Positions 18,523-29,518 of a stretch of 64,000 bases of DNA are shown here, piece after piece. This stretch comes from Laribacter hongkongensis DSM 14985 (lineage in GTDB: Bacteria; Pseudomonadota; Gammaproteobacteria; Burkholderiales; Aquaspirillaceae): assembly GCF_000423285.1 (NCBI RefSeq), contig NZ_AUHR01000006.1:124001-188000 (forward strand). The letters are read 5' to 3'. Position numbers and translations under genes: made by a program. The stretch's first letter is position 1. Every line of letters begins with the position of its first letter. The notes beneath the pieces were generated by a model. That model saw nothing but the letters and a program-made list of their open reading frames with translations, ran no database searches and was not told the DNA's origin.

Positions 18523-19007
18523 CAGAACAGTTCTGCCTGTCTCTCGCCTTGCTCATGGGCCAGCAGCCACCGCTTAATCGCCAGCATCCCGTCTCCACGA
18601 TCATGGTTGAACCCGCCCAGCCCGTTCGCTGCGACCACCCTGTGGCACGGCACCAGCACCGGCCACGGATTATCGCCGCATGCCCGCCCCACTGCCCGGG
18701 CACTGCTGTCCAGTTGCCGGGCCAGTTCACCATAGCTGCGGGTCTGCCCGACCGGGATGGCCGCAATGGCAGCCCACACCCGTTGCTGGAACATGCTGCC
18801 CTGCGGGTAACGTACGATGGATGGCCATGACTGATGCGGACATGACAGATAGCCATGTACGGCATCCCGTACCTGACAGGCCACAGGATGCTCCGGCGCA
18901 TGCAGCCCTGTTCCGGCATCCAGGAAATCAATCGACAGAAGGGCCCCGTCCTTCACCCGTATGGCCAGAGTACCTCCCCACGGCATCGGAACAATGCAGT
19001 CCAGCAT
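18522..19007 (-). CDS. ogt: Methylated-DNA--protein-cysteine methyltransferase
   Basis: Removes the methyl group from O6-methylguanine in a single-use suicide reaction. The 161-residue protein carries the active-site PCHRV with the acceptor Cys, preceded by the helix-turn-helix Arg finger region (ARAVGRACGDNP). There is no Ada regulatory domain. The ATG at 19007 is chosen over 19031 to match family length. Confidence 0.95.
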   Translation of the reverse strand: MLDCIVPMPWGGTLAIRVKDGALLSIDFLDAGTGLHAPEHPVACQVRDAVHGYLSCPHQSWPSIVRYPQGSMFQQRVWAAIAAIPVGQTRSYGELARQLDSSARAVGRACGDNPWPVLVPCHRVVAANGLGGFNHDRGDGMLAIKRWLLAHEQGERQAELF

Positions 19008-19036
19008 GGTTTGCTCCTCACCCGTAACCAAAGAAA

Positions 19037-19066
19037 AAGGAGCGGTGCTTGCGCACGCGCTCCCTT
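19037..19066 (-). terminator. Terminator of the rpsP-rimM-trmD-rplS operon
   Basis: On the minus strand GGAGCG and CGCTCC, extended by GTGC/GCAC inside, form a stem (19039-19063) followed by TTTTTC. It lies 34 bp after the rplS stop. Confidence 0.75.
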
Positions 19067-19096
19067 GAGTTCTGGCTTGCCAAATCAGGCCGGCAA

Positions 19097-19468
19097 TCAG
19101 GCAGCCTTGACCTTGCGGACCAGCTTTTCCTTGATGCGGGCCGACTTGCCCGAACGTTCGCGCAGGTAGTACAGCTTGGCGCGACGCACATCACCGCGAC
19201 GCTTGACTTCGATCGAAGCCACCAGCGGCGAGTAAGCCTGGAACGTACGCTCAACGCCTTCGCCCGATGAAATCTTGCGAACGATGAACGAGCTGTTCAG
19301 ACCGCGGTTGCGCTTAGCAATCACCACACCCTCAAACGCCTGCAGACGTTCGCGGTTGCCTTCCTTCACCTTCACTTGCACCACAACGGTGTCACCCGGG
19401 GCGAATTCAGGGATGGTTTTGCCAAGGCGAGCAATTTCTTCCTGCTCGAGTTGCTGAATCAGATTCAT
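19097..19468 (-). CDS. rplS: 50S ribosomal protein L19
   Basis: A 123-residue protein of the large subunit at the interface with the 30S. Family sequence is clear: [32 protein letters not shown] and [23 protein letters not shown]-type C-terminus. Last gene of the conserved rpsP-rimM-trmD-rplS operon; its start overlaps the trmD stop by 4 bp. Confidence 0.97.
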   Translation of the reverse strand: MNLIQQLEQEEIARLGKTIPEFAPGDTVVVQVKVKEGNRERLQAFEGVVIAKRNRGLNSSFIVRKISSGEGVERTFQAYSPLVASIEVKRRGDVRRAKLYYLRERSGKSARIKEKLVRKVKAA

Positions 19469-20238
19469 GATGAACTCCTGTTGTTATCCGGGGCATGTTC
19501 CTGCTGATACTGTGCCAGCAGCCGTGCCTCCTGTTTGGTCAGTTGCCGGTTCGCCAAGAGGTCAGGACGCCGTTCCCGGGTTCTCCCGAGCGCCATCTTG
19601 AGCCGCCATTTGGCGATTTCAGCGTGATTACCCGAAAGCAGCACGTCCGGCACCCGCACCCCGTCAAAAACTTCCGGTCGGGTATAGTGCGGGCAATCCA
19701 GCAGTCCCGTGGCAAACGAGTCCTGCTCGGCCGACTGGGCGTCATTCAAGACGCCTGGCAGCCGGCGCACGACGGCGTCCATCAGGACCATCGCGGGAAG
19801 CTCTCCCCCCGACAGTACATAGTCGCCAATCGAGATTTCTTCGTCGATTTCGCTTTGCAGCAAACGCTCGTCAACACCTTCGTAGCGTCCGCACAGCAGT
19901 ACCAGCCCGTCCAGACCAGCCAGCTCCTGCACCTTGCGGTCAGTCAGCGGCTCGCCTTGCGGAGACAGGTAAATCCGGCGGATACGCGCAGCCCCATCAG
20001 CCTGCTGGGCTGCCACGGCCTGTCGCAGCGCCTGCTGCAGAGGTTCGCACAGCATCACCATGCCAGGACCGCCACCGTAAGGCCTGTCATCGACAGTATG
20101 GTAGTTGTCCGTGGTGAAATCGCGAGGATTCCACGCATGAAATGACCAGATACCCTGCTCGGCAGCCCGGCGGGTCACCCCGCTCCGGGTCAGCGCCTCA
20201 AACATCGGCGCGAACAGCGTGACAGCATCAATCCGCAT
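19465..20238 (-). CDS. trmD: tRNA (guanine-N1-)-methyltransferase
   Basis: Makes m1G37 next to the anticodon and so prevents frameshifting. The 257-residue SPOUT protein has the trefoil-knot SAM site: [13 protein letters not shown] and [13 protein letters not shown]. It abuts rimM by one shared base. Third gene of the four-gene ribosomal operon. Confidence 0.97.
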   Translation of the reverse strand: MRIDAVTLFAPMFEALTRSGVTRRAAEQGIWSFHAWNPRDFTTDNYHTVDDRPYGGGPGMVMLCEPLQQALRQAVAAQQADGAARIRRIYLSPQGEPLTDRKVQELAGLDGLVLLCGRYEGVDERLLQSEIDEEISIGDYVLSGGELPAMVLMDAVVRRLPGVLNDAQSAEQDSFATGLLDCPHYTRPEVFDGVRVPDVLLSGNHAEIAKWRLKMALGRTRERRPDLLANRQLTKQEARLLAQYQQEHAPDNNRSSS

Positions 20239-20744
20239 CAGAAACCGGCTTCCCAGTCGACCGTCAGGCGTCTGGCCTGAAGGTCCACATCCAGAATGAA
20301 AGCCTTGACGAACGGAATCAGCGTCTGTTGCTTGCCATCCCGCACGACCAGCACATCATTGGCACCGGTCTGCATCAGGCTGTCGACGACGCCGAATGCC
20401 GTGCCGGCCGGATTGCTCACGGCCATGCCGATCAGGTCGGCCCAGTAGAACTCGTTGTCACCGGTTTCCGGCAGGGCTGAACGCGGAATGGCGACCTCGC
20501 AGCCGCGCAATGCACACGCGACATCACGGTCATCCACCCCCTCAAGCTGGGCAACCACCCCTTTGGGTTGCGCCTTGCCTTCGACCACCCGGTATTCCTG
20601 CCACGAGTCTTCGCGGCCAATCCACCATGTCGGGTAATCAAACAGGCCATCGGCGTATTCGGTATCAGCCTGGATACGAACCCAGCCACGCACCCCAAAA
20701 GCGCCGGACACATAACCCATGACGACCAGATCCTGCGTTTTCAT
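20238..20744 (-). CDS. rimM: 16S rRNA processing / 30S maturation factor RimM
   Basis: Assembly factor for the 30S head that binds S19. The 168-residue protein has the N-terminal RimM domain ([17 protein letters not shown]) and a C-terminal PRC barrel ([12 protein letters not shown], then [13 protein letters not shown]). Second gene of the operon, 50 bp after rpsP. Confidence 0.96.
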   Translation of the reverse strand: MKTQDLVVMGYVSGAFGVRGWVRIQADTEYADGLFDYPTWWIGREDSWQEYRVVEGKAQPKGVVAQLEGVDDRDVACALRGCEVAIPRSALPETGDNEFYWADLIGMAVSNPAGTAFGVVDSLMQTGANDVLVVRDGKQQTLIPFVKAFILDVDLQARRLTVDWEAGF

Positions 20745-20794
20745 GAATCAGTGCGTCCGTTTGTTACTGCAAAATCGAAATCGGGCAAAACGGC

Positions 20795-21037
20795 TCAGGC
20801 AGCCTGCTGCTTCAGCAGCTTGGCCACAGCGTCGCTCACCTGGGCACCGACGCCGGTCCAGTAGGCCAGACGGTCGCTGTTCAGACGGATGCGCTCGGAG
20901 CCTTCGGCGGCGACCGGGTTGTAGAAACCCACGCGCTCGATGAAGCGGCCATCGCGACGGTTACGCGAATCAGTCACAACGATGTTGTAGAACGGACGGT
21001 TCTTGGCACCGCCGCGGGCAAGACGAATTACAACCAT
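20795..21037 (-). CDS. rpsP: 30S ribosomal protein S16
   Basis: An 80-residue small-subunit protein starting [21 protein letters not shown]. The ATG at 21037 has the AAAGAGAGA ribosome site; the longer in-frame extension to 21103 is not used. First gene of the operon; its promoter should lie in 21038-21132. Confidence 0.97.
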   Translation of the reverse strand: MVVIRLARGGAKNRPFYNIVVTDSRNRRDGRFIERVGFYNPVAAEGSERIRLNSDRLAYWTGVGAQVSDAVAKLLKQQAA

Positions 21038-21132
21038 GGTTGTCTCTCTTTTAAAACCGGGTGAACGTGAAACGGCGGATTTTACTGGGCTTTTCCGGCG
21101 CAAGGCAAGCTGCTTGCCGACAAAGCCCTGTA

Positions 21133-23826
21133 TCAGCCAGCAGGGTTTAACTGGCTCAGGTCCAGCGTGCAGAGCGTCAGCGAGCGGTCTTCCGGATGGG
21201 GCTCGACCCGGAAACCGAGCTTGTGCATCAGTTTGAGCATGCCCTTGTTGCTGGCCAGCACCTCGCCGTACATGGTTTTCAGGCCCTGCTCGCGGGCTGC
21301 ATCGAAAATCGCCTGCATCATGACCGGACCGATACCCTTGCCTTGCCAGTTGTCCGCCACCACCAGCGCAAACTCGCAGGTTTCGTTGTCGGACTCCATG
21401 AAATAACGGGAGACTGCGATCTGTTCCGTCCCGCGGGGCGTGTCGTGCAGCATGACAAACGCCATCTCACGGTCGTAATCCAGCTGGGTAAAGCGCACCA
21501 GCAGCTGCTGCGACAGTTGCTTGATACTCGACATGTAGCGGTTGTAGCGGCTTTCGTCCGACAGGTTGCGGACAAACTCCTGCTGCATGTCCGCATCCTC
21601 CGGCCGCATCGGCCGAATCTGCACGATGGTACCGTCCGACAGCTTGGCACTGTGTGCCCGGTCAGCCGGATACGGCATGATCGACATATGCCCGAAACGC
21701 CGCTCGCTGCCGGCCTCTCGGATCACCACGCGCGCATCCAGCGCCACCACGCCGTTTTCGTCGGCGATCAGAGGATTGATGTCCATCTCCCACAACTCCG
21801 GCAGCGCGCACACCATTTCCGACACGCGCAGCAGCACCTGACGAATGGCATCCAGCCGCACCGGCGGCATGTTCTTGAATGCGCCCAGAATGGTGCGCAC
21901 CCGGGTCTGCTCGATCATCCGCTCGGCCAGATAGTCGTTCAGCGGCGGCAAGGCAATGCTGGTGTCGTTCAGCACCTCGACGGCAATGCCGCCCATGCCG
22001 AAGGTCATCACCGGCCCGAAGCTGTCATCGTGCGTCACCCCGACCATCAGCTCGCGCCCGTAACGCGGCCGGGTCATCGGCTGCACCAGGATGCCGTTGA
22101 TGCGGGCATCCGGCCGGTGCTGACGGGTGCGCTCGAGGATCGCCTCGAACATGGCCCGCACCGCAGCCTCGGTCCGCAGGTTCAGCTCCACTCCACCCAC
22201 GTCGGACTTGTAGATCACGTCCGGCGAATCGATTTTCAGCACGACCGGGTAGCCGAACTCTTCGGCATACGCCACTGCTTCGGCTGACGTCCGCGCCAGC
22301 CGTACCTGGTTGACCGGCAGGTTGAAGGCCGCCAGCAGTGCCTTGGATTCCAGCTCGGACAACACCGAGCGCCCCTCGTCCAGCGCCGTGCGGATCAGTT
22401 TGCGCGCCCCGGCCACGTCTGCCGACACTTCCTCGAACTGCAACGGCGGCGGGGTCTGCAACAGCAGGCGCTGGTTGCGATGGAAGGCTGCCAGCGCCCG
22501 GAACACTTCCACCGCGGCCTCCGGCGCCCGGAAGTGCGCCACCCGGTGCCGGACAAACAGCTCGCGGCTGGCAGCCACCTTGGTGTCGCCCAGCCACGAC
22601 AGCAAAAGCGGCTTGTTGCTTTCCTTGCGCAGGTCGACCATCAGCTGCGCCGTATTCAGGTGATCGGTACTGAGCTGGGGCGTGCAGATCACCTGCACAC
22701 CATCCACGTTCGGGTCGTCAAGACAGGCCTTGACTGCCGTCCGGAACCGCACCGGACTGGCATCGCCAACGATGTCGACCGGGTTGCCGCGCGACCAGTT
22801 GGAGGGCAACACATCGTTGAAAAGCTGCACGGTATGGTCCGACAGCGTGGCCAGTTCCACGCCGATGGCGCGGGCCGCGTCAGCCGCCAGGATGCCGGGG
22901 CCGATGCCGTTGGTGACGATGGCCAGCCGGTCGCCCTGCGAGCGGTAATTGGCGGCCAGCACGCGGGCGGCCGTAAAGAGCTGCGCGATGGTGTTGACCC
23001 GCAGCACACCGGCACGCTCGAGGGCGGCGTCGTACACGTCCTCGCTGGCGGTCAGGTGACTGGAGGTCGTGACCCCGCTCAGCGGTTCGGCGGCCCGACC
23101 AGACTTGATCACCACCACCGGCTTGGTCCGGGATGCCATGCGCAGCGCGCTCATGAAGCGGCGGGCATCATGAATGTGGTGCAGGTGCAGCAGGATGCCC
23201 TGGGTCTGGTTGTCGTAAACGAGGTAATCGAGGATCTCGCCAAAATCGAGGTCGACGCTGTCACCCATCGAAATGACGCTGGTAAAGCCGATGCCCTTGG
23301 CGTCGGCCCAGTCGAGCATGGCAGCGCACAATGCTGATGAATGCGACACCAGCGCCAGGTTGCCGGCACGCACGGTGCCGTTGTAGTTGCTGGCATTGAG
23401 GCCGATGGTCGGCCGCATCAGCCCCAGCATGTTCGGCCCCAGCACCCGGATGCGGTATTCGCGGGCGATGGCCAGCGATTCCTGCATCACTTCGTGCGCC
23501 AGCGGGTCGGCGTCGCCGAATTCCTTGGCAAACAGCACGGCCTTGACGCCTTTTTTGCCACACTCCTTCATGATGCCCGGCCACGTCCGCACGGCAGTGG
23601 TGACGACGGCCAGATCGATCGGCGCTTCGATCGAGCGCACCGAACTGACAGCCGGCATGCCGCCCACGACCCGGTGGTTCAGGTTGACCGGATACAGCCG
23701 GCCCTTGAAGCCACCCGCCAGCAGGTTGGCAAAGACCGCCTGCCCCACCGAGCCTGGGGTTTCACTGGCGCCGATCACGGCAACCGTTTTGGGCGACAGC
23801 AGGGGGGTAAGGTAGTGCGGTTTCAT
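21133..23826 (-). CDS. Pat-type protein lysine acetyltransferase (acyl-CoA synthetase-like + GNAT)
   Basis: An 897-residue fusion. The N-terminal CoA-binding domain ([21 protein letters not shown]) and the ligase-CoA and ATP-grasp regions (about 10-700) resemble NDP-forming acetyl-CoA synthetase; the C-terminal GNAT domain (about 730-890) has the acetyl-CoA site [15 protein letters not shown]. This build is that of Pat/PatZ (YfiQ), which acetylates and shuts off acetyl-CoA synthetase and other enzymes. Whether the synthetase half is active cannot be told here. Start at 23826 ([10 protein letters not shown]). It is the upstream neighbour of the rpsP operon but ends 95 bp before rpsP begins on the same strand. 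Confidence 0.9.
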   Translation of the reverse strand: MKPHYLTPLLSPKTVAVIGASETPGSVGQAVFANLLAGGFKGRLYPVNLNHRVVGGMPAVSSVRSIEAPIDLAVVTTAVRTWPGIMKECGKKGVKAVLFAKEFGDADPLAHEVMQESLAIAREYRIRVLGPNMLGLMRPTIGLNASNYNGTVRAGNLALVSHSSALCAAMLDWADAKGIGFTSVISMGDSVDLDFGEILDYLVYDNQTQGILLHLHHIHDARRFMSALRMASRTKPVVVIKSGRAAEPLSGVTTSSHLTASEDVYDAALERAGVLRVNTIAQLFTAARVLAANYRSQGDRLAIVTNGIGPGILAADAARAIGVELATLSDHTVQLFNDVLPSNWSRGNPVDIVGDASPVRFRTAVKACLDDPNVDGVQVICTPQLSTDHLNTAQLMVDLRKESNKPLLLSWLGDTKVAASRELFVRHRVAHFRAPEAAVEVFRALAAFHRNQRLLLQTPPPLQFEEVSADVAGARKLIRTALDEGRSVLSELESKALLAAFNLPVNQVRLARTSAEAVAYAEEFGYPVVLKIDSPDVIYKSDVGGVELNLRTEAAVRAMFEAILERTRQHRPDARINGILVQPMTRPRYGRELMVGVTHDDSFGPVMTFGMGGIAVEVLNDTSIALPPLNDYLAERMIEQTRVRTILGAFKNMPPVRLDAIRQVLLRVSEMVCALPELWEMDINPLIADENGVVALDARVVIREAGSERRFGHMSIMPYPADRAHSAKLSDGTIVQIRPMRPEDADMQQEFVRNLSDESRYNRYMSSIKQLSQQLLVRFTQLDYDREMAFVMLHDTPRGTEQIAVSRYFMESDNETCEFALVVADNWQGKGIGPVMMQAIFDAAREQGLKTMYGEVLASNKGMLKLMHKLGFRVEPHPEDRSLTLCTLDLSQLNPAG

Positions 23827-24015
23827 GACGATTTTCCCAGAGCAGCACAAAGGCATCATACGATGCCAAAGGTATGGTTATTTTACCGGTTGATGAATAC
23901 CGCAACACAACCGGTCCGTGCTTGCGCCCTGTCAACCTGCGCCCGGCAACCGGAGCAGGCCGGGACGGGCATGTCGTTTTTTTGCTAAAGTGGCGCGGTT
24001 TTCTATTGCAGATTT

Positions 24016-24030
24016 AGGCAGATATTGCCT
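24016..24030. promoter_or_regulatory. Short inverted repeat in the nadA leader
   Basis: AGGCA-GATAT-TGCCT lies just before the nadA ribosome site (GCGGAG). It could be a small operator or only chance; the arms are just 5 bp. Confidence 0.2.
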
Positions 24031-24048
24031 TTAGCGGAGACTACCATC

Positions 24049-24966
24049 ATGACCCGTGTCGTGACTCTGGCCCACTATTACACGGCACCCGACATCCAGC
24101 GCATGGCCGACAAGGTTGGCGACAGTCTGGAACTGTCCCTGTTTGCCCGCGATGCCGAAGCGGACATCATCGTTTTTGCCGGTGTCCGTTTCATGGCTGA
24201 AACCGCCAGGATCCTCAACCCGGAGGCCACGGTCATCCTGCCCGACGCCGGCTCCACCTGTTCACTGGTCACCCAGACCGACGTGGCCGCCCTCAAGGCC
24301 TGGCGCGAACGTTACCCCGACCATGTGCACGTGTCGTACATCAACTCGTCAGCCGAACACAAGGCACTGTCGGACTGGATCGTCACCAGTCGCAACGTCG
24401 ACGACATCATTGCCCACCTGTACGCCGAGGGCAAAAAGGTCATTTTCTCGCCCGACCGCAACATGGGCGCCTACCTGAACTTCCAGTACGGCTACGACAT
24501 GCCGCTCTGGACCGCCGTGTGCGAAGTACACGACAAGTTCAACGAAGCTGCGCTGGATGAAGCCCTGGCATCCGTATCCGGCGAAAGCTTCCTGATCGCC
24601 CACCCGGAAAGCCCGTTGCCGGTGCTCAAGCGTGCCGATTACGTCGGCTCGACCTCCGGCATGCTCAACTGGATCAGGCAATACCAGGGCAGCCCGCAAT
24701 CCGTGATCTTCGTCGCCACCGAAGACGGCATCCTGTACAACATGCACGAAGCCCGTCCGGACCTCGACCTGCGGCAGGCACCGATTTACACCGGCTGCCA
24801 GTGCAACTCCTGTCCTTACATGAAGCTCAACACGGTCGACGCAGTACGTCGCGCCCAGGCAGGGGAAGGCACGGTGATCGATTACCTGACTCCGGCACAG
24901 ATGGATGCTGCCCGCCTGCCGATCGAACGCATGCTGGAATTCAGCAGTCGCTATCAAGGGGCCTGA
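24049..24966 (+). CDS. nadA: Quinolinate synthase A
   Basis: Condenses iminoaspartate with dihydroxyacetone phosphate to quinolinate in NAD synthesis, using an oxygen-sensitive [4Fe-4S] cluster. The 305-residue protein begins [17 protein letters not shown]; three cluster Cys are in [16 protein letters not shown] and [15 protein letters not shown] and GSTSGM complete the active site. It lacks the N-terminal extension of E. coli NadA and is near the short thermophile length. An in-frame alternative start at 24025 is less likely. nadB and nadC are not in the window. Confidence 0.95.
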   Translation: MTRVVTLAHYYTAPDIQRMADKVGDSLELSLFARDAEADIIVFAGVRFMAETARILNPEATVILPDAGSTCSLVTQTDVAALKAWRERYPDHVHVSYINSSAEHKALSDWIVTSRNVDDIIAHLYAEGKKVIFSPDRNMGAYLNFQYGYDMPLWTAVCEVHDKFNEAALDEALASVSGESFLIAHPESPLPVLKRADYVGSTSGMLNWIRQYQGSPQSVIFVATEDGILYNMHEARPDLDLRQAPIYTGCQCNSCPYMKLNTVDAVRRAQAGEGTVIDYLTPAQMDAARLPIERMLEFSSRYQGA

Positions 24967-24986
24967 CCGGCAAAGGGGGACGGAAC

Positions 24987-25730
24987 ATGAGGTTTTTGCT
25001 GAGTAACGATGACGGTTATTTCGCCCCGGGCATCGAGGCCCTGGCAGCCGGGCTGGCAACACTGGGCACGGTAACGGTGGTCGCCCCCGAGCGGGACCGC
25101 AGCGGTGCATCCAACTCCCTGACACTGGATCGCCCCCTGATGCTGCGCCGGGCACCCAACGGTTTTTATTTCGTCAACGGCACGCCCACCGACTGCGTGC
25201 ATCTGGCCGTCACCGGCATGCTCGACCAGCAACCGGACATGGTGATCTCCGGCATCAACCACGGAGCCAACATGGGTGACGACACCGTGTACTCCGGTAC
25301 GGTGGCCGCCGCGACCGAGGGCTTCCTGCTCGGTGTGCCGTCGCTGGCTGTTTCGCTGGCCGCCAAGCCTGGCGAGCACCTCGACACGGCCGTACAGGTC
25401 ACGCTCGACATCGTGCAGCGGATGATGGACCGGCCATTCACCGAACCCACCTTGCTCAACATCAACGTGCCGGACCGGCCGTTCCACGAGCTGCGAGGCA
25501 CGGTTGCCACCCGTCTGGGCCGGCGTCACCATGCCGAGCCGGTGGTCAAAAGCGTCAACCCGCGTGGTGACGTGGTTTACTGGGTCGGCGCCGCCGGCCC
25601 GGCGCAGGACGCCGGGGAAGGCACCGACTTTCATGCCGTGCGAGAAGGGTTTGTCTCAGTCACCCCGCTGTCGATCGACCTGACGGGATACCGGCAACTG
25701 GCGGAGCTTCCGGCATGGCTCAATCCCTGA
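24987..25730 (+). CDS. surE: 5'/3'-nucleotidase SurE
   Basis: Metal-dependent survival phosphatase acting on nucleoside monophosphates and polyphosphate. The 247-residue protein starts [19 protein letters not shown] with the Asp-Asp metal ligands, and later has [19 protein letters not shown]. It begins 20 bp after nadA and overlaps pcm by 16 bp, the standard surE-pcm-nlpD-rpoS stress cluster. Confidence 0.96.
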   Translation: MRFLLSNDDGYFAPGIEALAAGLATLGTVTVVAPERDRSGASNSLTLDRPLMLRRAPNGFYFVNGTPTDCVHLAVTGMLDQQPDMVISGINHGANMGDDTVYSGTVAAATEGFLLGVPSLAVSLAAKPGEHLDTAVQVTLDIVQRMMDRPFTEPTLLNINVPDRPFHELRGTVATRLGRRHHAEPVVKSVNPRGDVVYWVGAAGPAQDAGEGTDFHAVREGFVSVTPLSIDLTGYRQLAELPAWLNP

Positions 25731-26392
25731 CCCAACGCTCTGCCGTCACCGGCAGCGGCCTGACGTCCGACCGGACCCGGCGCCGCATGATCGAGCGCCT
25801 GCAGGAACAGGGCATCCGTGACGAACGGGTGCTTGCTGCGCTCTATGCCGTACCGCGCCACCTGTTTGTCGATCCGGCACTGGCCAGCCGTGCCTATGAC
25901 GACACGGCCCTGCCGCTGGGTCATGGCCAGACCATTTCCCAACCCCTGATCGTGGCACGCATGATCGAACTGCTGCTGGAAGGCCGCACACCCGGGCGCG
26001 TACTGGAAGTCGGTACTGGCTGCGGTTACCAGGCCGCCGTGTTGTCGCGGCTGTTTCCCGAGGTGTATTCCGTCGAACGGATCGCCGCCCTGCTGGACAA
26101 GGCCCGGCTCAACCTGCGTGCTGCGCGCATGGTGACACCACGGCTGGTACATACCGACGGCCGGCAGGGCCTGCCCGAGGCTGCGCCCTTTGACAGCATC
26201 ATCGTGGCGGCAGCGGCACCGGCCATTCCGGACGAGCTGACCAACCAGCTGGCAGCCAACGGCCGGCTGGTTCTTCCGGTCGGCAATGATCTCGAACAGC
26301 ACCTGTGGATGATCGAACGCACCGCCAGCGGACTACGGCGCCAGAAGCTGGATCCGGTGAAATTTGTCCCGCTGCTGTCCGGTCGCCAGTGA
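25715..26392 (+). CDS. pcm: Protein-L-isoaspartate O-methyltransferase
   Basis: Methylates isoaspartyl residues in aged proteins so that they can be repaired, with S-adenosylmethionine as donor. The 225-residue protein shows the SAM motif [16 protein letters not shown] and the family block [17 protein letters not shown]. It overlaps the surE end, so translation is probably coupled. Confidence 0.96.
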   Translation: MAQSLTQRSAVTGSGLTSDRTRRRMIERLQEQGIRDERVLAALYAVPRHLFVDPALASRAYDDTALPLGHGQTISQPLIVARMIELLLEGRTPGRVLEVGTGCGYQAAVLSRLFPEVYSVERIAALLDKARLNLRAARMVTPRLVHTDGRQGLPEAAPFDSIIVAAAAPAIPDELTNQLAANGRLVLPVGNDLEQHLWMIERTASGLRRQKLDPVKFVPLLSGRQ

Positions 26393-26481
26393 AAAATAGT
26401 TCAATAAAATTCAGCAAATGCTAATTTTGTTCTGGACATATCCGGGGTGCTTGTTTAAACCTAATTTACTAGAAGGTTAGG

Positions 26482-27600
26482 ATGATGTTTTTGGCCTGCA
26501 AACGTGTCGCTCGATTCGCCTGGTGTGGCGGTGTACTGCTCCTGTCCGGATGCAGTGCACTGGAACAACCCGCCGCACCGATTGTCCAGCATGGGAATGC
26601 CGGACAACAGGCTGATGCAGCCCCGCGCCCCGTCACGGAAGCCAGTACGGCCTATGCCGCACCGGCAGCCAGCCGGATTACTCCGGTCGGTTCAACGCCT
26701 GTCGGTGAAAATGCCACCGCCGGGCAGGCAGACATGACCGGATTACCGGAAACCTATACCGTCAAACCGGGTGACAACCTGTTCAGGATTGCACTGAATC
26801 ACGGCATGGGCTACCGGGAGCTGGCTGAACTGAACGGCATCAGCAATCCGGCTGACATCAAGGTAGGCCAGACGCTGCGGATCCAGGTCAAGGGCGACGG
26901 TCGTGCACCGACAGCTGCCAGTCCGCAGGCAGACAGCAGCCAGCAACCTGCAGGGGTGTCTGCTGCACCGGTTTATGCCACAGGGGCGACCCAGAGCGGT
27001 GACGGTAGCATCAAACAACATCCTAAAGGACTGAAACTGCCGTATTCACCCGCAGCAGCCGAGCAATTGGCACGGGAAAGCCAGACGGCCGGCAATACCG
27101 CACCTTCGGGTGCAACGGCCACACCGGACAAACCCACTGCACCCCAGGGAGACAAAACTGCCAACAAGCCTGTACCGGAACCAGCCGGCAAAACGGATAC
27201 CCGTCCTGCCGCCCCGCGCGCAGCCGATGCCGATACGCCCGAGAGCGGCTGGCAGTGGCCTGTAAGCGGATCACCGTCAAAATATGACGAGAGAACCAAA
27301 GGGGTAGACATTCCAGGCAAAATGGGTCAGCCTGTTCAGGCTGCTGCCGACGGCAAGGTGGTCTACAGCGGCACAGGATTACGAGGCTACGGAAAACTCA
27401 TCATCATCAAGCACAACAAGGCTTTCCTGAGCGCCTACGCACATAACAACACCCTCTTGGTCAAAGAGGGACAGGCGGTCCGGAAAGGCCAGAAAATTGC
27501 CGAAATGGGCAACTCGGACGCAGACAAGACCAAACTGCACTTCGAATTGCGCCGCTACGGCAAACCGGTCGATCCATATAACTACATGCCGCAGCTCTGA
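26482..27600 (+). CDS. nlpD: Murein hydrolase activator NlpD (LysM + degenerate LytM lipoprotein)
   Basis: Outer-membrane lipoprotein that activates the cell-division amidase AmiC. The lipobox is LLLSGC, with Cys about residue 24. LysM spans about 94-137 ([16 protein letters not shown]) and binds peptidoglycan; a low-complexity Pro/Ala/Thr linker follows; the C-terminal M23/LytM domain (about 265-370) has lost the first zinc ligands, as in E. coli NlpD, so it is not a peptidase. rpoS follows by 44 bp, and the rpoS promoter is known to lie inside nlpD in related bacteria. Confidence 0.93.
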   Translation: MMFLACKRVARFAWCGGVLLLSGCSALEQPAAPIVQHGNAGQQADAAPRPVTEASTAYAAPAASRITPVGSTPVGENATAGQADMTGLPETYTVKPGDNLFRIALNHGMGYRELAELNGISNPADIKVGQTLRIQVKGDGRAPTAASPQADSSQQPAGVSAAPVYATGATQSGDGSIKQHPKGLKLPYSPAAAEQLARESQTAGNTAPSGATATPDKPTAPQGDKTANKPVPEPAGKTDTRPAAPRAADADTPESGWQWPVSGSPSKYDERTKGVDIPGKMGQPVQAAADGKVVYSGTGLRGYGKLIIIKHNKAFLSAYAHNNTLLVKEGQAVRKGQKIAEMGNSDADKTKLHFELRRYGKPVDPYNYMPQL

Positions 27601-27644
27601 GCCCGCACTCGCCGGAGCCTGACTGGCAGAGGGAAAATACCGAC

Positions 27645-28595
27645 ATGAGTAACAACGACATTGACCGTATCGACGATGAAGAAGTAGACGAACTCGAGGA
27701 AGACAAGCACGACGAAGAACAGGAAGCTGCAGAGGCTGAAGAGTCCGGCGGTCGTGCCTACGAAGAAGTAGCCGACGTTACCCAGATCTACCTCAATGAC
27801 ATCGGCAACAATGCTCTGCTGACTCCCGACGAAGAACGTGCCTTGGCGCGCCGGGTGGTACAGGGTGACTTCGAAGCCCGGCAGCGCATGATCGAACACA
27901 ACCTGCGCCTCGTCGTGAACATTGCCAAGCATTACATCAATCGCGGCATGGCTCTGCTCGATCTGATCGAGGAAGGCAACATCGGCTTGATGCATGCACT
28001 GGAAAAATTCGATCCCGAGCGTGGTTTCCGCTTCTCGACCTACGCCACCTGGTGGATTCGCCAGTCGATCGAACGCGCCATCATGAACCAGTCGCGCACG
28101 ATCCGTCTGCCCGTTCATGTCATCAAGGAGCTCAACGTCTACCTGCGGGCATCGCGTCATCTCGAAAGCCAGATTGGCCGCGATCCCACGATCGATGAAA
28201 TTGCCCACCTTGTCGGCAAGCCACCGGAGGAAGTCCGCCGGGTCATGAGCCTCAACGAGCGCATGGCCTCTCTGGATGCGCCACTTGATATCGACCCCAT
28301 GCTCACCATCGGCGAATCCATTCCCGACGAGCAGCAGGAAGAGCCGGACATCAAGCTGCACGGCATGCAGGTCAACCGCTACGTCCAGACTTGGCTGAAG
28401 CAGCTGACCGACAAGCAGCGGCTGGTCATTGAGCGGCGCTACGGGCTGAATGGCTACGAAATCTGTACTCTTGAAGAGCTTGCAGACAGCCTGAGCCTGA
28501 CCCGTGAGCGGGTTCGCCAGATCCAGATTGAAGGACTCGAAAGCCTGCGGCGCATATTGCGACGCAAAGGTATCAGCAAGGACATGCTGTTCTAG
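27645..28595 (+). CDS. rpoS: RNA polymerase sigma factor RpoS (sigma-38)
   Basis: General-stress and stationary-phase sigma factor. The 316-residue protein has an acidic N-terminus ([19 protein letters not shown]), region 1.2 ([21 protein letters not shown]), region 2 ([30 protein letters not shown]), region 2.4 ([18 protein letters not shown]) and region 4 with [16 protein letters not shown]. It closes the surE-pcm-nlpD-rpoS cluster and is followed by a perfect terminator. Confidence 0.97.
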   Translation: MSNNDIDRIDDEEVDELEEDKHDEEQEAAEAEESGGRAYEEVADVTQIYLNDIGNNALLTPDEERALARRVVQGDFEARQRMIEHNLRLVVNIAKHYINRGMALLDLIEEGNIGLMHALEKFDPERGFRFSTYATWWIRQSIERAIMNQSRTIRLPVHVIKELNVYLRASRHLESQIGRDPTIDEIAHLVGKPPEEVRRVMSLNERMASLDAPLDIDPMLTIGESIPDEQQEEPDIKLHGMQVNRYVQTWLKQLTDKQRLVIERRYGLNGYEICTLEELADSLSLTRERVRQIQIEGLESLRRILRRKGISKDMLF

Positions 28596-28607
28596 CCAGA
28601 GCAAGAA

Positions 28608-28635
28608 AAAGCCCGCCATATGGCGGGCTTTGACA
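28608..28635. terminator. Bidirectional terminator between rpoS and fnr
   Basis: AAAGCCCGCCA and TGGCGGGCTTT form a perfect 11-bp stem around two bases, with A-rich and T-rich flanks. Confidence 0.85.
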
Positions 28636-28661
28636 GCAATAACGAAGTGATGAAGACGAAA

Positions 28662-29417
28662 TCAGGATTGCGGTGGTTGTGTGGCGGGAAGACATCCGCC
28701 TACCAGATCTTTCAGACGCTCGGGCTGAATCAGCTGGATATGCTTGTGCTCGACCGTAATCCAGCCTTGGGACTGGAACTTGGACAAGGTCCTGCTGACC
28801 GTTTCCAGCTTCAACCCCAGAAAGGAGCCGATTTCTTCACGGCTCATGCGCAGGATGAAATCGTTGGCTGCAAAACCGCGTGCCGAAAAGCGTTGGGACA
28901 GGTTAAGCAGGAATGCAGCCAGACGCTCCTCGGCCTTCATGTTGCCCAGCAGCAGCATGACCGACTGGTCTCGAACGATTTCACGGCTCATCAAGCGGAA
29001 GAAATGATGCTGCAGCGACGGAATCTCGCGCCCAAGGCTCTCCATGCGGACAAATGGCAATTCGCAGACCTCGGCATCTTCCAGTGCGACCGCATCACAG
29101 CCGTGGGCACCACTCGAAACACCATCCAGCCCCAGAAGCTCGCCGGACATCTGGAATCCGGTCACCTGCTCGCGGCCATCATGACTGGAAATGCAGGTCT
29201 TGAAAAAACCGGTACGAATCGCAAACATCGACTTGAACGGCTCGCCAGCCCGGAACAGGTATTCACCACGTTTCAAGCGCCGGCTTTGACGGATGACCGC
29301 ATCAAGCTGACTCATCTCCTCCCGGTTCAAACCGATGGGGAGGCACAGCTCACGCAGGCTGCAGCTTGAGCAAGAGACCTTCAGTGTATGGGCGCAGATC
29401 GGGTTGTGTTCGGCCAT
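28662..29417 (-). CDS. fnr: FNR-family oxygen-sensing transcription regulator
   Basis: A 251-residue Crp/Fnr regulator. The N-terminal Cys cluster CSSCSLRELC plus C in GAHGCDAV (about 113-120) gives the four ligands expected for an oxygen-labile [4Fe-4S] cluster. The cyclic-nucleotide-like barrel is followed by a helix-turn-helix with SREEIGSFLGLKLETVSRTLSKFQ; Glu-x-x-Ser-Arg is the FNR-type recognition helix reading TTGAT. Start at 29417 (MAEHNPICAH). It is divergent from hemN, with an FNR box between the two, so it may also control itself. Confidence 0.94.
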   Translation of the reverse strand: MAEHNPICAHTLKVSCSSCSLRELCLPIGLNREEMSQLDAVIRQSRRLKRGEYLFRAGEPFKSMFAIRTGFFKTCISSHDGREQVTGFQMSGELLGLDGVSSGAHGCDAVALEDAEVCELPFVRMESLGREIPSLQHHFFRLMSREIVRDQSVMLLLGNMKAEERLAAFLLNLSQRFSARGFAANDFILRMSREEIGSFLGLKLETVSRTLSKFQSQGWITVEHKHIQLIQPERLKDLVGGCLPATQPPQS

Positions 29418-29449
29418 AATATGCAAAAAGGTTAACTTTCAGTCCGGTC

Positions 29450-29463
29450 TTGACCATCATCAA
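29450..29463. promoter_or_regulatory. FNR box upstream of hemN
   Basis: TTGACCATCATCAA matches the consensus TTGAT-N4-ATCAA at 9 of 10 positions. Its centre (29456.5) lies 62 bp before the hemN ATG, so a class II (-41.5) promoter would start near 29498. It is also 39 bp from the divergent fnr start codon. Binding is inferred. Confidence 0.75.
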
Positions 29464-29518
29464 AGGTTAGACTGTCCCACTCAGGCAAAGTACAGCAGTG
29501 CCTGAAAGGTATACCCAG

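Noticed and set aside
24601-24609. Apparent loss of a cluster Cys in NadA (HPES)
   Set aside because: E. coli NadA also has Ser at this place; the three cluster Cys are elsewhere and all are present.
26482-27600. NlpD read as an active M23 peptidase
   Set aside because: The first zinc ligands are missing, as in E. coli NlpD, so it is an activator and not an enzyme.
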